Source: Buddleja alternifolia
Lineage: Eukaryota > Streptophyta > Magnoliopsida > Lamiales > Scrophulariaceae
Direction: 5' to 3'
Assembly (NCBI GenBank): GCA_019426215.1
Contig: CM033397.1
Location: 27,406,480-27,470,479, forward strand
DNA length: 64,000 nt
Made by a program: the position numbers and the translations under genes. Below the pieces are notes generated by a model. It did no database searches and was not told the DNA's origin. It saw nothing but the letters and a program-made list of their open reading frames with translations. Shown one piece after another: positions 32,351 to 43,408 of this stretch; within the stretch, counting starts at the first letter, position 1, and the number at the start of each line of letters is the position of its first letter.

Positions 32351-33710
32351 TAGTCAAAATCTAATACATACCTTATATTAGATAAGATATAAGACTCAAT
32401 CTACACCATTAGATCTATTAAATCCAATAGTCCAAAAGGAATAAAAAAACATGTGGGGAAATTGATTCTAATGGGATCAGAGGTATAATAGTCAATTGAT
32501 CCCACAAACCCACATCTCAGTAATATCTTTTTTCATCGTTTTCTTCGCTGCTTCTCTTCTCTTCTGTTCCTTTTTTTTTCTTTCTTATCTTCGAATCATC
32601 CTTGTAAAATCTTTTTTTCTTCTCTTCCGCCATTAACGATGAGCACAAGAAGAATTAGTGAAGCAGAGAACTATTACTCCAAAGACTTCGATTGAGATGA
32701 ATTTTTTAATTTATACCAAAAAATATCAGAATACTACAGTGAAACAGCAACAGGTATATATGTAAAAGTATATATATAAAGTGAGAGAATGTGTGTGAAA
32801 TTTAAATGGGAGATGAGATGAGAATGGGGTCTTTTTTTCTGTTTCTTATTTATATAATAATATAGTAAAATTGTGGGTGATTTGGTGTGCTTGGAAATAT
32901 TAGCTGCTAGATGTTAATGGGGGTTGGTGTTTATATATGATTACAGTATTTTATAAGTCGTTATACAATATGTTATAATATATTATACAATATATTATAA
33001 CTTATTATATAGTATATGTTTATAACATATTAAAAATATTCAATTATACAGTATCTAATAAGCCGTTTTACAGTGTGTTATAACACATTATACAGTATAT
33101 TATAACTCATTATACAGTATGTGTTTATAACATATTAAAAATATTCAATTATACAGTATCTTACAAGCTATTATACAGTATGTTATAGCACATTATACAG
33201 TATCTTATAACACATTTTACAGTATCTTATAAATCTGTAAAAAAAAAAAAATTACCTTCATTCCCAAACTCTAAATGGTTCTGCTTCTTAAAATCTTTCA
33301 ACACAATTATAGTGTTGTTCATTACTCAAAGAATTAGATTAACATAAATCTGTAAAAAAGAAATCCATATCTTCATTCCCAAACTCCAAATGGTTTCTGC
33401 GTCTTTACCAATTTATGTTTCAGAAGAAGACCCTCAAACGATGAAGATTGAAGGTGAGTTGGTCATTTTCTGAGAAACCCATACCGTGCATCTATGAGTA
33501 ATTTAGAAAATACGTTTGTTTTTCCATGGATGAGAGAATATCTTTTTTCAAATTTGATATGCTTTGACTAAAATGCCCCTACCATTATTAAAGAAATTAT
33601 AAAATGTAAAAAAGGGAGTTAAATTTGGACCTTGGGATCAAATGGTTTAAATGATCTAAATTGGGTCTTATATCTTACCTATAATAGGGATGTATTTGAT
33701 CCATACCCTA
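32351..33710. mobile_element. Non-autonomous TIR element with long (about 80 bp) inverted ends
   Basis: The left end (TAGTCAAAATCTAATACAT, then GATAAGATATAAGACTCAAT) and the reverse complement of the right end (TAGGGTATGGATCAAATACAT, then GGTAAGATATAAGACCCAAT) align over about 80 bp with moderate divergence. It is flanked on both sides by (TA)n, so the target duplication cannot be read. Long TIRs favour a Mutator-like element. The interior includes a short coding-looking piece (ATGAGCACAAGAAGAATTAG at 32639) that may be a captured exon. Confidence 0.7.
32935..33240. repeat. Tandem repeat with ATACAGTAT core
   Basis: About ten units of TTATAACACATTATACAGTAT and variants. A larger unit (GTTTATAACATATTAAAAAT, then ATTCAATTATACAGTATC) occurs twice (about 33009 and 33122). 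Confidence 0.8.
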
Positions 33711-34648
33711 TATATATATATATATTACTCTTATTTGAAGACTGAAGTAGTACATAGGTTGTAGGGCCCCCTTAATATCTATTAATAGTAATTTTCATCA
33801 CCGGCACCGGAATCGGATTGCCGGCCCCCACCGGCCTCATTAATTTCTGACGCCTCTCATGTGGAAGTGGGGTTTTAGCATCCTTCTTTAAAGAACCTAA
33901 ATAAATATTTTAAACCCAAAGCTGTAATAACACTGATCAAAGTTCCCACTCAAATGCACATATATATTATTCATAATAATAATAAAACTGTCTTTATTTA
34001 TTTATGTATTTGTGCACCACCAAAAGCACTTATAGCAACCCTGGAACAGTTGGTCGATTAGATCTCTGCCATTTCTACACTACTGCACCAAAATGCAGCA
34101 TCATCTTTATCAATCTTAATTAGTTTTACGCCTTTTATGGTCGCTTCCAATATATATATATATATAAATTCGTAATATTGTAAACTTTGTTGAGCTTATT
34201 GAAACCTTAGGACATTCCACATGAACTAAGTAAAATTCAATAATTTCTTAGTACCTAGCTAGTCTGCATCATTCTAAATTAATCCATCGGTAAAAGATAG
34301 TTTTGTTTAGACTGCTCAAAATTTCGAAGAGTCTATGCATTTGTATGTAATACTCAGTTTATGATGAATTCTTCACCCTCTTTGAAATTTATCTCAATTA
34401 ATTGTCATGTCAATTTTTCTAATAATTTAATTGCCATGTGATTCGTATAGGCTAAGACAAATTTTCATTAATATGTCGAATATGTATCTCTCTTAAATCA
34501 AAGACCTATGTGGTCCATATTTATTTCAAGGGGCTTAATTTTGTGATAGCTAGTGATCAATTTCCAGGATGATGCTTTTCTACACAGCAATATTTTTATT
34601 TTGGCAATTATGGACCCGTATTCTCACATACAGGCCCGATGATATGCA
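33711..34648. other. Intergenic, no gene seen
   Basis: AT-rich with short microsatellites (for example 34148-34164). Nothing recognisable. Confidence 0.5.
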
Positions 34649-35235
34649 TGTATTACTATTATCCCACATCGCATAGAAACGAGTGATTGGGAGATTTATA
34701 TGCAAGTCCCGAGCTCTCCTCTCCCTAGCAAATCGCATTTTTAATTAGGACAAACTCGTGCGACTCCGAACAATGCGGACAATACCTCACGCGGGCATCC
34801 GGTGTAAGAAAACAAGCGCATGCTACATCATTCTGGCATCGTCCGTGGAAATGAGGCCATGTGTCTTACACAAACCCTTCGTCTGAGGAAGCTTGTATGC
34901 AGGTACAAAGCGAGGATTATATATCGAGGGGGCGAATACGAAAAAATGGGAGAAAACTTGATATTTTTTGGTTTGGGGGGTTAAAAAATAAAAAACTTAT
35001 AGACTTAAAAAATCATATTTCAGAAGCTGGGCCTCTTCATCCCCCTAACTCTGCATCTGCTTGTATGTGAAACTCCTCTCCCACATCGAATTGAGACGAA
35101 CAATTTTATAATTAAGCCTCGGGCTCCCCTCTACCTAATGAAGCGCTTTTGAAGGACGAACTTTTTCGATCCCGATAAAAGTAGATAAGAAACCGCACAA
35201 AAATATCTGACGTGCGGGAAAACAAGTGCATGTCA
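34649..35235 (+). mobile_element. TRIM-like mini LTR retrotransposon
   Basis: Two direct repeats, about 34649-34830 and 35062-35235, share the order TCCCACATCG, CTCTCCT/CCCCTCT-CCTA, AATCGCA/AAGCGCTTTT and AAAACAAG(C/T)GCATG at about 70% identity by eye. Right after the left copy stands TGGCATCGTCCGTGG, close to the primer site TGGCGCCGTCTGTGG of the Tat element in this window. The internal part is about 230 bp and encodes nothing recognisable. Exact LTR ends and target duplication could not be fixed. Confidence 0.5.
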
Positions 35236-35760
35236 TATATATATATATATATATTATACGATTGCACAAGAGGAAAGGATAAAGAAAAGGCAGGCCAACT
35301 TTGTGACAAATAATGACATTTTAAATAATAAAAAGCATTGTGATAAAATGACATAATATAAATATATAATTACATACATAGATGGGGATGATGTATAGGT
35401 AGACTATATTTAATAATTATATATATAATAATGGACCACTTCCTATATATATACCTTTTCCCACTGGCTCAATTAGCCTGTTCCCAATATCACTATTTTA
35501 TAAGTATCTCTTTTCATTTCTTCTCCCTAAGACCTAACATTATATTACTGCATTATCACTTTAATTACTACACTAGCAGTTTCTTTTGCTTCAACTGCAG
35601 TTTCTGATAAAACTCTCACTCTAAACACTTTACCCATCCCCTTTTTCCTCCACTTTAAATCTCTTTTCCATTTTTAGAAACCCAATTAATTTCTTATATA
35701 TAAAATCCTATATATATATATATTTATATACACAAAAGTTGTACGTTGCTAATTACAGCC
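35236..35760 (+). promoter_or_regulatory. HECATE upstream region
   Basis: Non-coding. TATATATA runs lie at about 35444 and 35711; the former, followed by CCTTTTCCCACTGG, is a plausible TATA box. CT-rich leader-like sequence occupies 35505-35690. Initiation site not determined. Confidence 0.4.
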
Positions 35761-36504
35761 ATGGATATTGAGTTCATGAAGTCTGCAGAAGATCAGATTG
35801 AAATGATGTTGATGCAGATGGACTACTCAGATGTCGACGAAATTCCCATGATGGAATTCAACAATAATCATTATAATAATAATAATAATAATATCCAAAA
35901 TATACATAGTGATAATTCACCTACATTCACCAACCTACACCCTTCCACCATATCATTTTCCGGCAGGGTCCATGACCAGACGTCCCCACAGCCATTCCAT
36001 CAGCAGCAGCAGCAGCCTAATTCAAGCGGCGGCGCGTGGAGAACGGACGAATATTCCGGCGCGTCATCATCCCAGAATAAGCGTAATTCAATGGCGGCGA
36101 TGAGGGAGATGATATTTCGGATTGCGGCGATGCAGCCAATCCACATTGACCCGGAATCGGTGAAGCCGCCGAAGAGAAAGAACGTGAAGATATCCTCCGA
36201 CCCTCAGAGTGTGGCGGCGCGCCACCGCCGGGAAAGGATAAGTGAAAGGATTAGGATACTTCAACGTCTAGTCCCCGGCGGAACTAAAATGGACACTGCT
36301 TCTATGCTTGATGAGGCTATTCACTACGTCAAGTTTTTGAAAAATCAAGTTCAATCCCTTGAAAGGGTGGCGGCGAATAGGCCGACTACGGCGGCGGGGA
36401 TTGGATTTCCGGTGCCGATGTTGAGTGGGAATTATCATTTTCCGGTGGGTGCAAAAGGGTATCATGATCATCATTCATCTTCGCCTCATAATGTGCAGTA
36501 TTAA
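35761..36504 (+). CDS. HEC: HECATE-type bHLH transcription factor
   Basis: 247 residues in a single exon, as in HECATE genes. The chosen ATG (context ACAGCCATGG) is the first in frame. Residues about 110-132 ([20 protein letters not shown]) are the conserved HEC segment before the bHLH. The basic region and helices run from about 142 to 202 ([50 protein letters not shown]), essentially identical to Arabidopsis HEC1/HEC2. The N-terminus has an Asn run coded by (AAT)n and a Gln run. HEC proteins are nuclear regulators of gynoecium, transmitting tract and stem-cell control, working with SPATULA and auxin transport. Which HEC paralogue this is cannot be settled by reading. Confidence 0.95.
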   Translation: MDIEFMKSAEDQIEMMLMQMDYSDVDEIPMMEFNNNHYNNNNNNIQNIHSDNSPTFTNLHPSTISFSGRVHDQTSPQPFHQQQQQPNSSGGAWRTDEYSGASSSQNKRNSMAAMREMIFRIAAMQPIHIDPESVKPPKRKNVKISSDPQSVAARHRRERISERIRILQRLVPGGTKMDTASMLDEAIHYVKFLKNQVQSLERVAANRPTTAAGIGFPVPMLSGNYHFPVGAKGYHDHHSSSPHNVQY

Positions 36505-37879
36505 TTTGGCAGATGCTTAGTTGATAGAGACGGTAACGAATTAAGAGGGAAGAGAAGAGAAAGTGTAAGTTAATTTAGTGTAAAATTAGCCTAACTAAAA
36601 GGCTTTTGTTGGAGTTAATATTCTTGCTTAATTGATTGTGGGGTGTTGTAAAGAATGAGGGCTATATGATCATTGCCAAATTATGTCATGCATGTGTATT
36701 CTCATAAAAATAATATTGCAATCTTTGGCATTATATAATTTCATGTTCGAGTACTCTAATCTTTTTATTCTAATATAATATCTTATGTTATAATTCTTAA
36801 CATTGGTATTTATATGCGAAGAATAACGCAAAATTGAGGTGGATTACATATATATGACACATATTTACCATACGGAGTACAAGGTGAAACTTTAAATTTG
36901 AATCGAGTATGAAAAATAGATTCTCTCTTTCCTCACACACATAACATAATTAGTTGACTATACTCCCTCCGTCATCCGAAACTAAGATATGTAGAAATAG
37001 TATGACATCACTAGCTCTCGTGTACTAGTATAATTTATATATAAATAGACAATTTGTTTTTCCTTACTTACATATGAAATTCTGCATTGGTTGTCTTAAA
37101 TTAATTATGAAGGCACTAATTAAATAAACAAATACTGCACATAAATAATAAATCCAAGGAGTCAGCACCAAATCTTGGAGAGAACTGATCATTTACAAAC
37201 ATTGGCAGAACAAATGGCAATTAAACAGTCTAATTTTCCGTGCTGGGCATGTGGAAACTATCTCCAGTGCTAGCAAGTGTTTTTGTCATCTAAAAGAAAA
37301 ATTAATGTTGAAGAAATTATATATATATATAGATATACATATATTAAAAAAAAAAATTATAGGAATTGATGCGCAATATTAAAGAGATGAGAATTGGGAC
37401 CAGTGTGGAGATTAACTTGGTTGAGGCATCAAAGGTCAACTAGCAAACACTTGCTCCTCAAACCCTTAACTTGTAGGTCCTCTCCAAAATATACCATGTA
37501 CAATGTCTTAGGTCAGTTTCTAGAGCAAAAACATCATTTCATCACACAAACTATCAACATTTTGATGGTAAAGGTTCCTCCAATTGTTGGGTTGCACCAT
37601 TGACTTGCACACCAATTAATTAGCTATATATGGATGATTGACTGATGAAATTCTCACAATTAAAAAATAAAATAAAAACAAGGCATCAACTAACACTATG
37701 GAATTCGGATATTCCGTAGCTATCTCTTAGCTACGGAATTTGGAAAGTACCGAGGAGTGGGCATAAATCTCACTTGGATTTAATGATACATCTTACTTAG
37801 GATTGTGAATCTCAAGTTTGTCTACGAGGAGTGCGGATCTTATCGTATTGATGTATGTAATTTTTGGCGTGTGTAATAC
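36505..37879. other. HECATE 3' region and intergenic DNA
   Basis: Likely 3'UTR to about 36750. At 36961 the word TACTCCCTCCGTC is the typical terminus of Stowaway-type MITEs, but no matching right end is seen, so only a fragment is supported. A small perfect hairpin lies at 37711-37739. No other gene. Confidence 0.5.
37711..37739. repeat. Short perfect hairpin
   Basis: ATTCCGTAGCT and AGCTACGGAAT form an 11-bp stem with a 7-nt loop. Confidence 0.8.
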
Positions 37880-38204
37880 TTACATATGGGAAAAATTGCA
37901 ACATTCATATATTATGTTGGCATAAACGTTTTTTTAATACACTAAGTTGGCTTATTGACAATTTGGGTACACTAACTTGAAAAAATTGGCAATTTTGGTA
38001 CAAATTGACCGGAAAATTTGAATTTGGCCGGAAAATTTGGGGATTTTGACTGATTTGGAGTAATTTTTTTAATAAACTTAATTTTTAAAATAAATACTTA
38101 TTTAATATATTATTTTTTAAATTAAATAGAAAAGAAAAGAAAAAAGCAAAAAGGAAAAGTGAGGGTGGGGAATAGTGTCATCTTCCCCACCCCACCCTAC
38201 CCTT

Positions 38205-38325
38205 ACCCTCACGCACACACACATATATATATACACACACAGATATATACACACGCATAACACACACATATATATATACACACGCACGCACACACACACA
38301 AACACACACAGTCACACACACAATT

Positions 38326-38372
<47 letters not shown>

Positions 38373-38449
38373 CATATACACACACACACAGTCACACATA
38401 CACACATATATATATACACACGCACACGCATATATATACACACACACAT
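38205..38449. repeat. (CA)n/(TA)n compound microsatellite
   Basis: CACACA and TATATA blocks alternate for about 240 bp, the target of the Gypsy insertion. Open frames on both strands here are artefacts. Confidence 0.9.
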
Positions 38450-39067
38450 TGATCTAGCACGGATTCTACTCCCTACTATTTCAGTCAAGAGGATCGATAA
38501 TATGCGCGAAAGTCACGTTCTCAATAATATAGACTGCACTCAGATGTTGAGCTGTCTACATACCCTTTCAGGATCAAGTCTAGACGTAGTTCAAACATGT
38601 AGTTTAGAATAGATATGATTCGTATTATGACGATCTCTCGTATTTGTATTCTAGGTTCGTACTCTCGAGTCTCCAATTATTCGAGCTACACGAAGTATGA
38701 TTCGTAGTATTTATTGCTCAAACTCTCGATCCCCCAATTCTTCATAAATGACTGTATTTATAGAGTTTTCATTCGGTACTGTAGGACGAATGATTGACAA
38801 GACGTCTTGCCTACGGATTCCCTACACGTGTGTATGATGGGTGGCACAGATTCGATGCCCATCGGGTCGGGCCGTGAACCGACCCTACCCGAATTACAAA
38901 AACACGCAGATCTTGGAGTGTAATGCAAATACCAAGGTTATAGGGACCGGGTGTGAAACCCATCTCGTTTCCTCGTATTCGAGGTAGTATATCAAATATA
39001 CGACCCTAAATATTCCAAGTAATACGAGCTGACGATTATTAAATCTTCTAATATTTTAGGTATATCA
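38450..39067 (-). repeat. 3' LTR of the Tat element
   Basis: 618 bp, colinear with 48203-48820. It adjoins the polypurine tract on its interior side. Confidence 0.95.
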
Positions 39068-39069
39068 TC

Positions 39070-39083
39070 AAGTCCCCCACTTC
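39070..39083 (-). other. Polypurine tract of the Tat element
   Basis: The minus strand reads AGTGGGGGACTTGA immediately before the 3' LTR. Confidence 0.7.
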
Positions 39084-39400
39084 GTGAGTGAAGGGGAAAA
39101 TACCTGAAAGTTCTTGACCCTTGACTGACGAAGTACAGTTTTATGCAATTGTTACCTTTTTTGGGCATTTATTCCCTCGCTTATATTCTTAATTATAAGT
39201 CATCCACTGCAATCATTACCTTGCAGCTGTTTATTCTAATTAACTCTGACACGCCGTTTCCCGAGAAACGTGTCTGTGTTGTCGCTCTGTCTTTTCGAAT
39301 TTCGAGAGACGCAATTGGAATTTGGAACGTCACGTATTTACACCGTTGGATACAACTGTTGATTAAACGATCCGGACCGTTGATTTCAATTTACCCCCCA

Positions 39401-39411
39401 CTATATATATG
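39401..39411 (+). promoter_or_regulatory. Candidate TATA box of the antisense gene
   Basis: CTATATATATGG lies about 220 bp before the first ATG of the plus-strand gene inside the Tat element. Confidence 0.35.
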
Positions 39412-39622
39412 GAGGACTTACCCTCTCATTTGAATTTTTACTCTTCATCAGCTTGAGTTGACAGCAGTAAAACGTCGCATCGCACCTTCCGGCGTCCTTG
39501 CTACTCGGAGATCCTCTTCCGTTCAAAATCCGAATTTTTTCAAGCCGCTAGGTATAAGCTTCATCTCCTTTTCTTTTATTAATCCCATACTTTGCATATA
39601 TATTTCTTTTCTTTTATCACTA

Positions 39623-42184
39623 ATGAGTACCTCCGGTGTGGGTGCGTCGCCCCGAGTCTCCGACGAGGAGAATAAGACCTCCTCGTCTGATCATAGCGGG
39701 TCAGATAGTAGCTCTAGTAGTCCCGAGACATCCCCTCGAACCCGCTGTGAACGACCCACCCATAGCCCTTGAGCCCGAGTCCCCTGACGTTCCCCCTCCA
39801 TATCCAAATCTCGAGGGAGACGAGGATGTTAATTCCCAGCTATTTTCTGATATGGATAGGGCTCAGAGGCAAATTCCTTGGCTAGGTTACTCCTCAATCT
39901 TGACCGCATCGAATATTGCGAATATTAGGACTAGATATCACATCCCTCCAGAGTATCGTACAATAGTCCCCAACGAGGGTGATAGAATGCATTGTCCACC
40001 CCCAGGGTTTCGCACCATACATGTAGCCCATCTTGCATCAGGTCTTAGATTTCCTTTGCATTCTGCCATAGTAAACATTTTTCTATTTCTTCGTTTGAGC
40101 CCCACTCAACTACTTCCCAATTCCTATAGACATATAATTTTCTTCATAGTTGTGATGAAGATGTACGGGGTTCATCCAAATATCAAAAACTTTAATGGTT
40201 TTTTATCCGTGCATCAAAGCACCCAACCTAAGGAAGAAGGCTTTTTCTTCCTCGCCCCCCAGCGACATTGTCGCTTACAGTCTCGAACTCAATCTTCTTT
40301 CGGAGACTGGAAGAAAAGGTTTTTCTTCATCGCTCCCCCGTTAGGCGAACCATGGAATATTCCTCGTCTGTGGGGTATGGACCTCGTTGACTTGAGTAAC
40401 GTGGGTCGACCCACTATACCTCGACGAACATTGAGACGCATTCTCAAACGGATGTTCAATCCCGAGGTCGTGATGAGTGAATCAGTGCTTGTCACGTGTG
40501 GGCTAAGTAGCGCCAACGTGCCTCCCGTCGAAAATCTTGGTAAATTTTATACTCGTGTTCTATCCATTACAACACCTCGTAACATATTCTATCCAATGGA
40601 AGAAAGACAAGCTCGGTTAGATAAGAGGGCCGTTATTGCGGCTGAGGCGGCTCAACGGGTAGCAGCAGCAACAGGTCGAGGTACTGGCCGGGGTCGTGGC
40701 CGTGGACGAACGCAGGGGCAACCCGCCCTGAGGATCGGTGAGCCTCAAGGTCAGGGATCTACTCGTGCACAGCCACCACGCACGACTCCAACCGCCTCTC
40801 GTCCTCCTCGAAGCAGCAGCACTACAAACGACCCTGGGACCGAGGAGGGTTCTCTCGTCCGTCGGCGCCGCCCCGAGGCAATCGGGGAGCTAACGGGCGC
40901 TCCATATGGTCATCTTGAAAAATGACCTCATCGGGAGGTAACTTCTCAACCCGCTCCCGGTGAAGCCGCAACTACAGCCCCTCCGTCTAGCACCCCAGAC
41001 GAACTTAGTGCTCGTGATTTTGAACTGCTCAACGAGGCCGAGTCATTACTTCTGAATGACTACCTCGAGTGCGAGGTGACTGAACGTGCGCCTCCTCGTC
41101 CCAATCAACAACCCCTCATCCAAGATTGGCACATCTACCCGGATAGCAGCATAATTAAGGATCGCAGCGGTAATACTGTGATCGAGTTATACCAACACAC
41201 TCTGCTGCCCAAGGATAAGGCTCTGATCCTCGACCAGCCTCATCCCGTTGTCGAGAAGCAAGCAGCTCAGTATCTCGAAAAGGTACATTAGTTTCGTTTT
41301 AGTATCTGTCCATTCTAAGCCCCATCCTCTTCTATAACCTCGTTTGATCTTTTATTGTTTCAAACAAAGCTCTTGATACGTTAGCTGTCCCTTACTAACT
41401 TGAGCTTCAAGGAAATCTTGAGGAGAAAAGAACAGGAGCTCACAGATTACAAGGGACAAGTCCAAGCCGAATTGCTTGCTGCCCAAGAGGACAAGGAAAA
41501 AGCCTCTTCTCTACAAGTAAGCTCGATTTGGAACTTAATGTTTTATTTTCACTGCATTTTGTATAAGATGAATCTTATTCTCGTCACTCGCAGACGGAGC
41601 TCGATATGCTTTGCCGGTCCTATGATGCCAACAAGCTCGAAATGGCTGATCAGGAGCAAGCCAATGCTGTGCTTCGTCAACAACTGAATGTGCTGCAAGA
41701 GGGTACCGAGGCTGAAGGGCGGCGATAATTCAATTTGGGCAAAGCCGCCGATCGTAGAGAATTCCAGGAGTCATCCTCGTTCCGGCGCCAGCTTGACGAG
41801 GCTCGTCTTGGTGGGGCTCGCGACATGCTACGATCGACCGTTGTTGATGATCGCTTGCTCGATCAAGCCCTAAACGATGTGCAGGACGGTTTCTATAAGG
41901 CCCTCGACTATTTGAAAGAGACTGGGAATCTCCCGTCCAATTTCCAGGAAGACGAGTTCGCCGAAGCGTATCTGAGAGCCCCCATTAGACGACCTTCTGC
42001 CACCCCTGCCGAGGACACTGCATACACCTACTTCCCAGAGTTTGATGCCCTGGTAATCGGGGCGTCTGGAGCTAGCGTCCAGTTCGAACGAGAACTAGAG
42101 GTAACAATCGATCGAGGGGGCGGACAAGGGGAAGGTGGGGAAGCAGTCGCCACCGTTGACGAGGCTCAAATAATCGAGGATTAG
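39623..42184 (+). pseudogene. Antisense spliced gene of the Tat element (putative gypsy-type transposon domain)
   Basis: A plus-strand gene between the 3' LTR and the integrase, opposite to gag-pol. Three phase-0 exons fit: 39623-41282, 41412-41516, 41594-42184. Introns are GT-AG (129 and 77 bp). Exon 1 has a Ser-rich start, then the segment GFRTIHVAHLASGLRFPLHS ... SPTQLLPNSYRHI that matches the plant 'putative gypsy type transposon' family, then an Arg/Gly-rich stretch (RGTGRGRGRGR). Exons 2 and 3 are coiled coil, then acidic. Breaks: a frameshift between about 39720 and 39775, TGA at 40923 and TAA at 41726. Such antisense ORFs are known in Tat elements; their role is not known. Confidence 0.75.
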
Positions 42185-42262
42185 GCTATATTTATGTTGC
42201 ACAAGTTTTGTTTGTAATGTTACCACAGTCTGATATTAATACTAGTTTTTGTTTATTATCGG

Positions 42263-42421
42263 ATTTCGTTTATCAAAGGCATCTTGTTCGTTTTATCGAA
42301 TGTGGATTTATGACAACTGCATTATAATCGCATATCCAAACATTTCGTTTATCAAAGGCATCTTGTTCATTTTATTGAATGTGGATTTATGACAACTGCA
42401 TTATAATCGCATATCGAAACA
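42263..42421. repeat. 79-bp tandem duplication
   Basis: TTTCGTTTATCAAAGGCATC and the following sequence to ATAATCGCATATC occurs twice, shifted by 79 bp, with two or three differences. It lies between the convergent ends of the antisense gene and the integrase. Confidence 0.9.
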
Positions 42422-43120
42422 AAAATCGAGGTTAATTTACACCACTATGCATAGAATTTTCTCAAGTTATTTACATTCCAAGGACGTGGTAGGTCTTTAC
42501 CCATGAGATCTTGTAATCGATAGGTCATTGCCTTCGTAATCTTGATGACCTTAAACGGTCCTTCCCAGTTTGCTTCTAATTTTTTTACATGTCTCGACAC
42601 CTCCACCCTTTTCAAAACAAGGTCTCCGACTTGAAAAGACCGAGCCTTCACTTTTTTGTTATATGCCCTTGCCATTGTGCTTTTTTGCCTCAATATATTG
42701 GCATACGCCTTGTCTCGTACTCCATCAACGACATCCAACTCAAACTCCCTTGCAGATCGATTCTCTTCGGGGTCATAGGCGCTCACTCGATGAGTCATCA
42801 TTCCAATTTCCGCTGTAATGACCGATTCGGAGCCATAAACTAAGCAAAATGGAGTTTCTCCTGTTGACGAACGAGGTGTTGTTCGATATGCCCATAACAC
42901 ACCATTTAGCTCTTCTACCCACCCCTTTCGCTCTCCATCGAGTCTAGTTTTAAGATGTTGCAAAAGTATTCGATTCGCCACTTCAGTCAGTCAGTTAGCT
43001 TGGGGATGACCGACCGATGTGAAATTTTGCTGTATCTTCAACTCAGAGCACCAATCAGTGATAGCTTTACCATTGAATTGCGTCCCATTATCAGATATCA
43101 GTATTCGGGGTATACCAAAC

Positions 43121-43194
43121 CTGCATATTATATTCTTCCAAATGTGAATTACATTATCATTCGGATTCATTCGATTGTATTTAGGCTAATTAAC
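43121..43194 (-). other. Putative intron (74 bp) inside the integrase, bounded by a duplicated exon segment
   Basis: On the minus strand TGGAAGAATATAATATGCAG stands both immediately before the GT of the insertion and at its 3' end. The preceding AG|GT and the final CAG|GT are thus copies of one exon segment. Unspliced, the 74 bp shift the frame and introduce a stop. Confidence 0.6.
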
Positions 43195-43336
43195 CTGCAT
43201 ATTATATTCTTCCAGATGAAGTCAATGACGACTTTCTCTGTGATGCGAGCCACAGCTTCTGCTTCTATCCACTTCGTGAAATGCTCAATTGCCACTATAA
43301 CGAATTTCTTTTGATTCTGAGCTGGAGGGAAAGGTC

Positions 43337-43408
43337 CTGCATAGAATGTAATTAGTTAATCATACACTTGTCATTTTATAACACGTGTGTCGATGAGGTG
43401 TTACCAAC
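43337..43408 (-). other. Putative intron (72 bp) inside the integrase
   Basis: Begins GTTGGTAAC after GACATCCTAG and ends TCTATGCAG before GACCTTTCCC. Removal joins ILG to PFPPAQ as in other Tat integrases. Unspliced it has a stop at its third codon. Confidence 0.55.

Larger units (their letters stand above)
42445..43408 (-). pseudogene. Tat integrase, C-terminal part with two intron-like insertions
   Basis: Read on the minus strand the order is: junction WGIDILG, a 72-bp insertion (43337-43408), KKFVIVAIEHFTKWIEA (first catalytic Asp region), FIWKNIICR, a 74-bp insertion (43121-43194), FGIPRILISDNGTQF (second Asp), FTSVGHPQAN, a TGA at 42991-42993, then EVANRILLQHLKTR and the C-terminal domain to RKFYA. 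The insertions begin GT and end AG and their removal keeps the frame. The integrase inserts the cDNA into the host chromosome. The TGA would truncate it. Confidence 0.8.

Noticed and set aside
34861..35070. 69-codon frame in the TRIM-like element
   Set aside because: No similarity recognised and it lies in a short non-coding-type internal region.
36876..36985. A complete Stowaway MITE
   Set aside because: Only one CTCCCTCCGTC end is present. The ACGGAGTAC word at about 36880 is not placed as a proper opposite terminus.
38175..38612. Open frames rich in His/Thr or Cys/Val around 38.2-38.6 kb
   Set aside because: They are translations of a (CA)n/(TA)n microsatellite running into an LTR.
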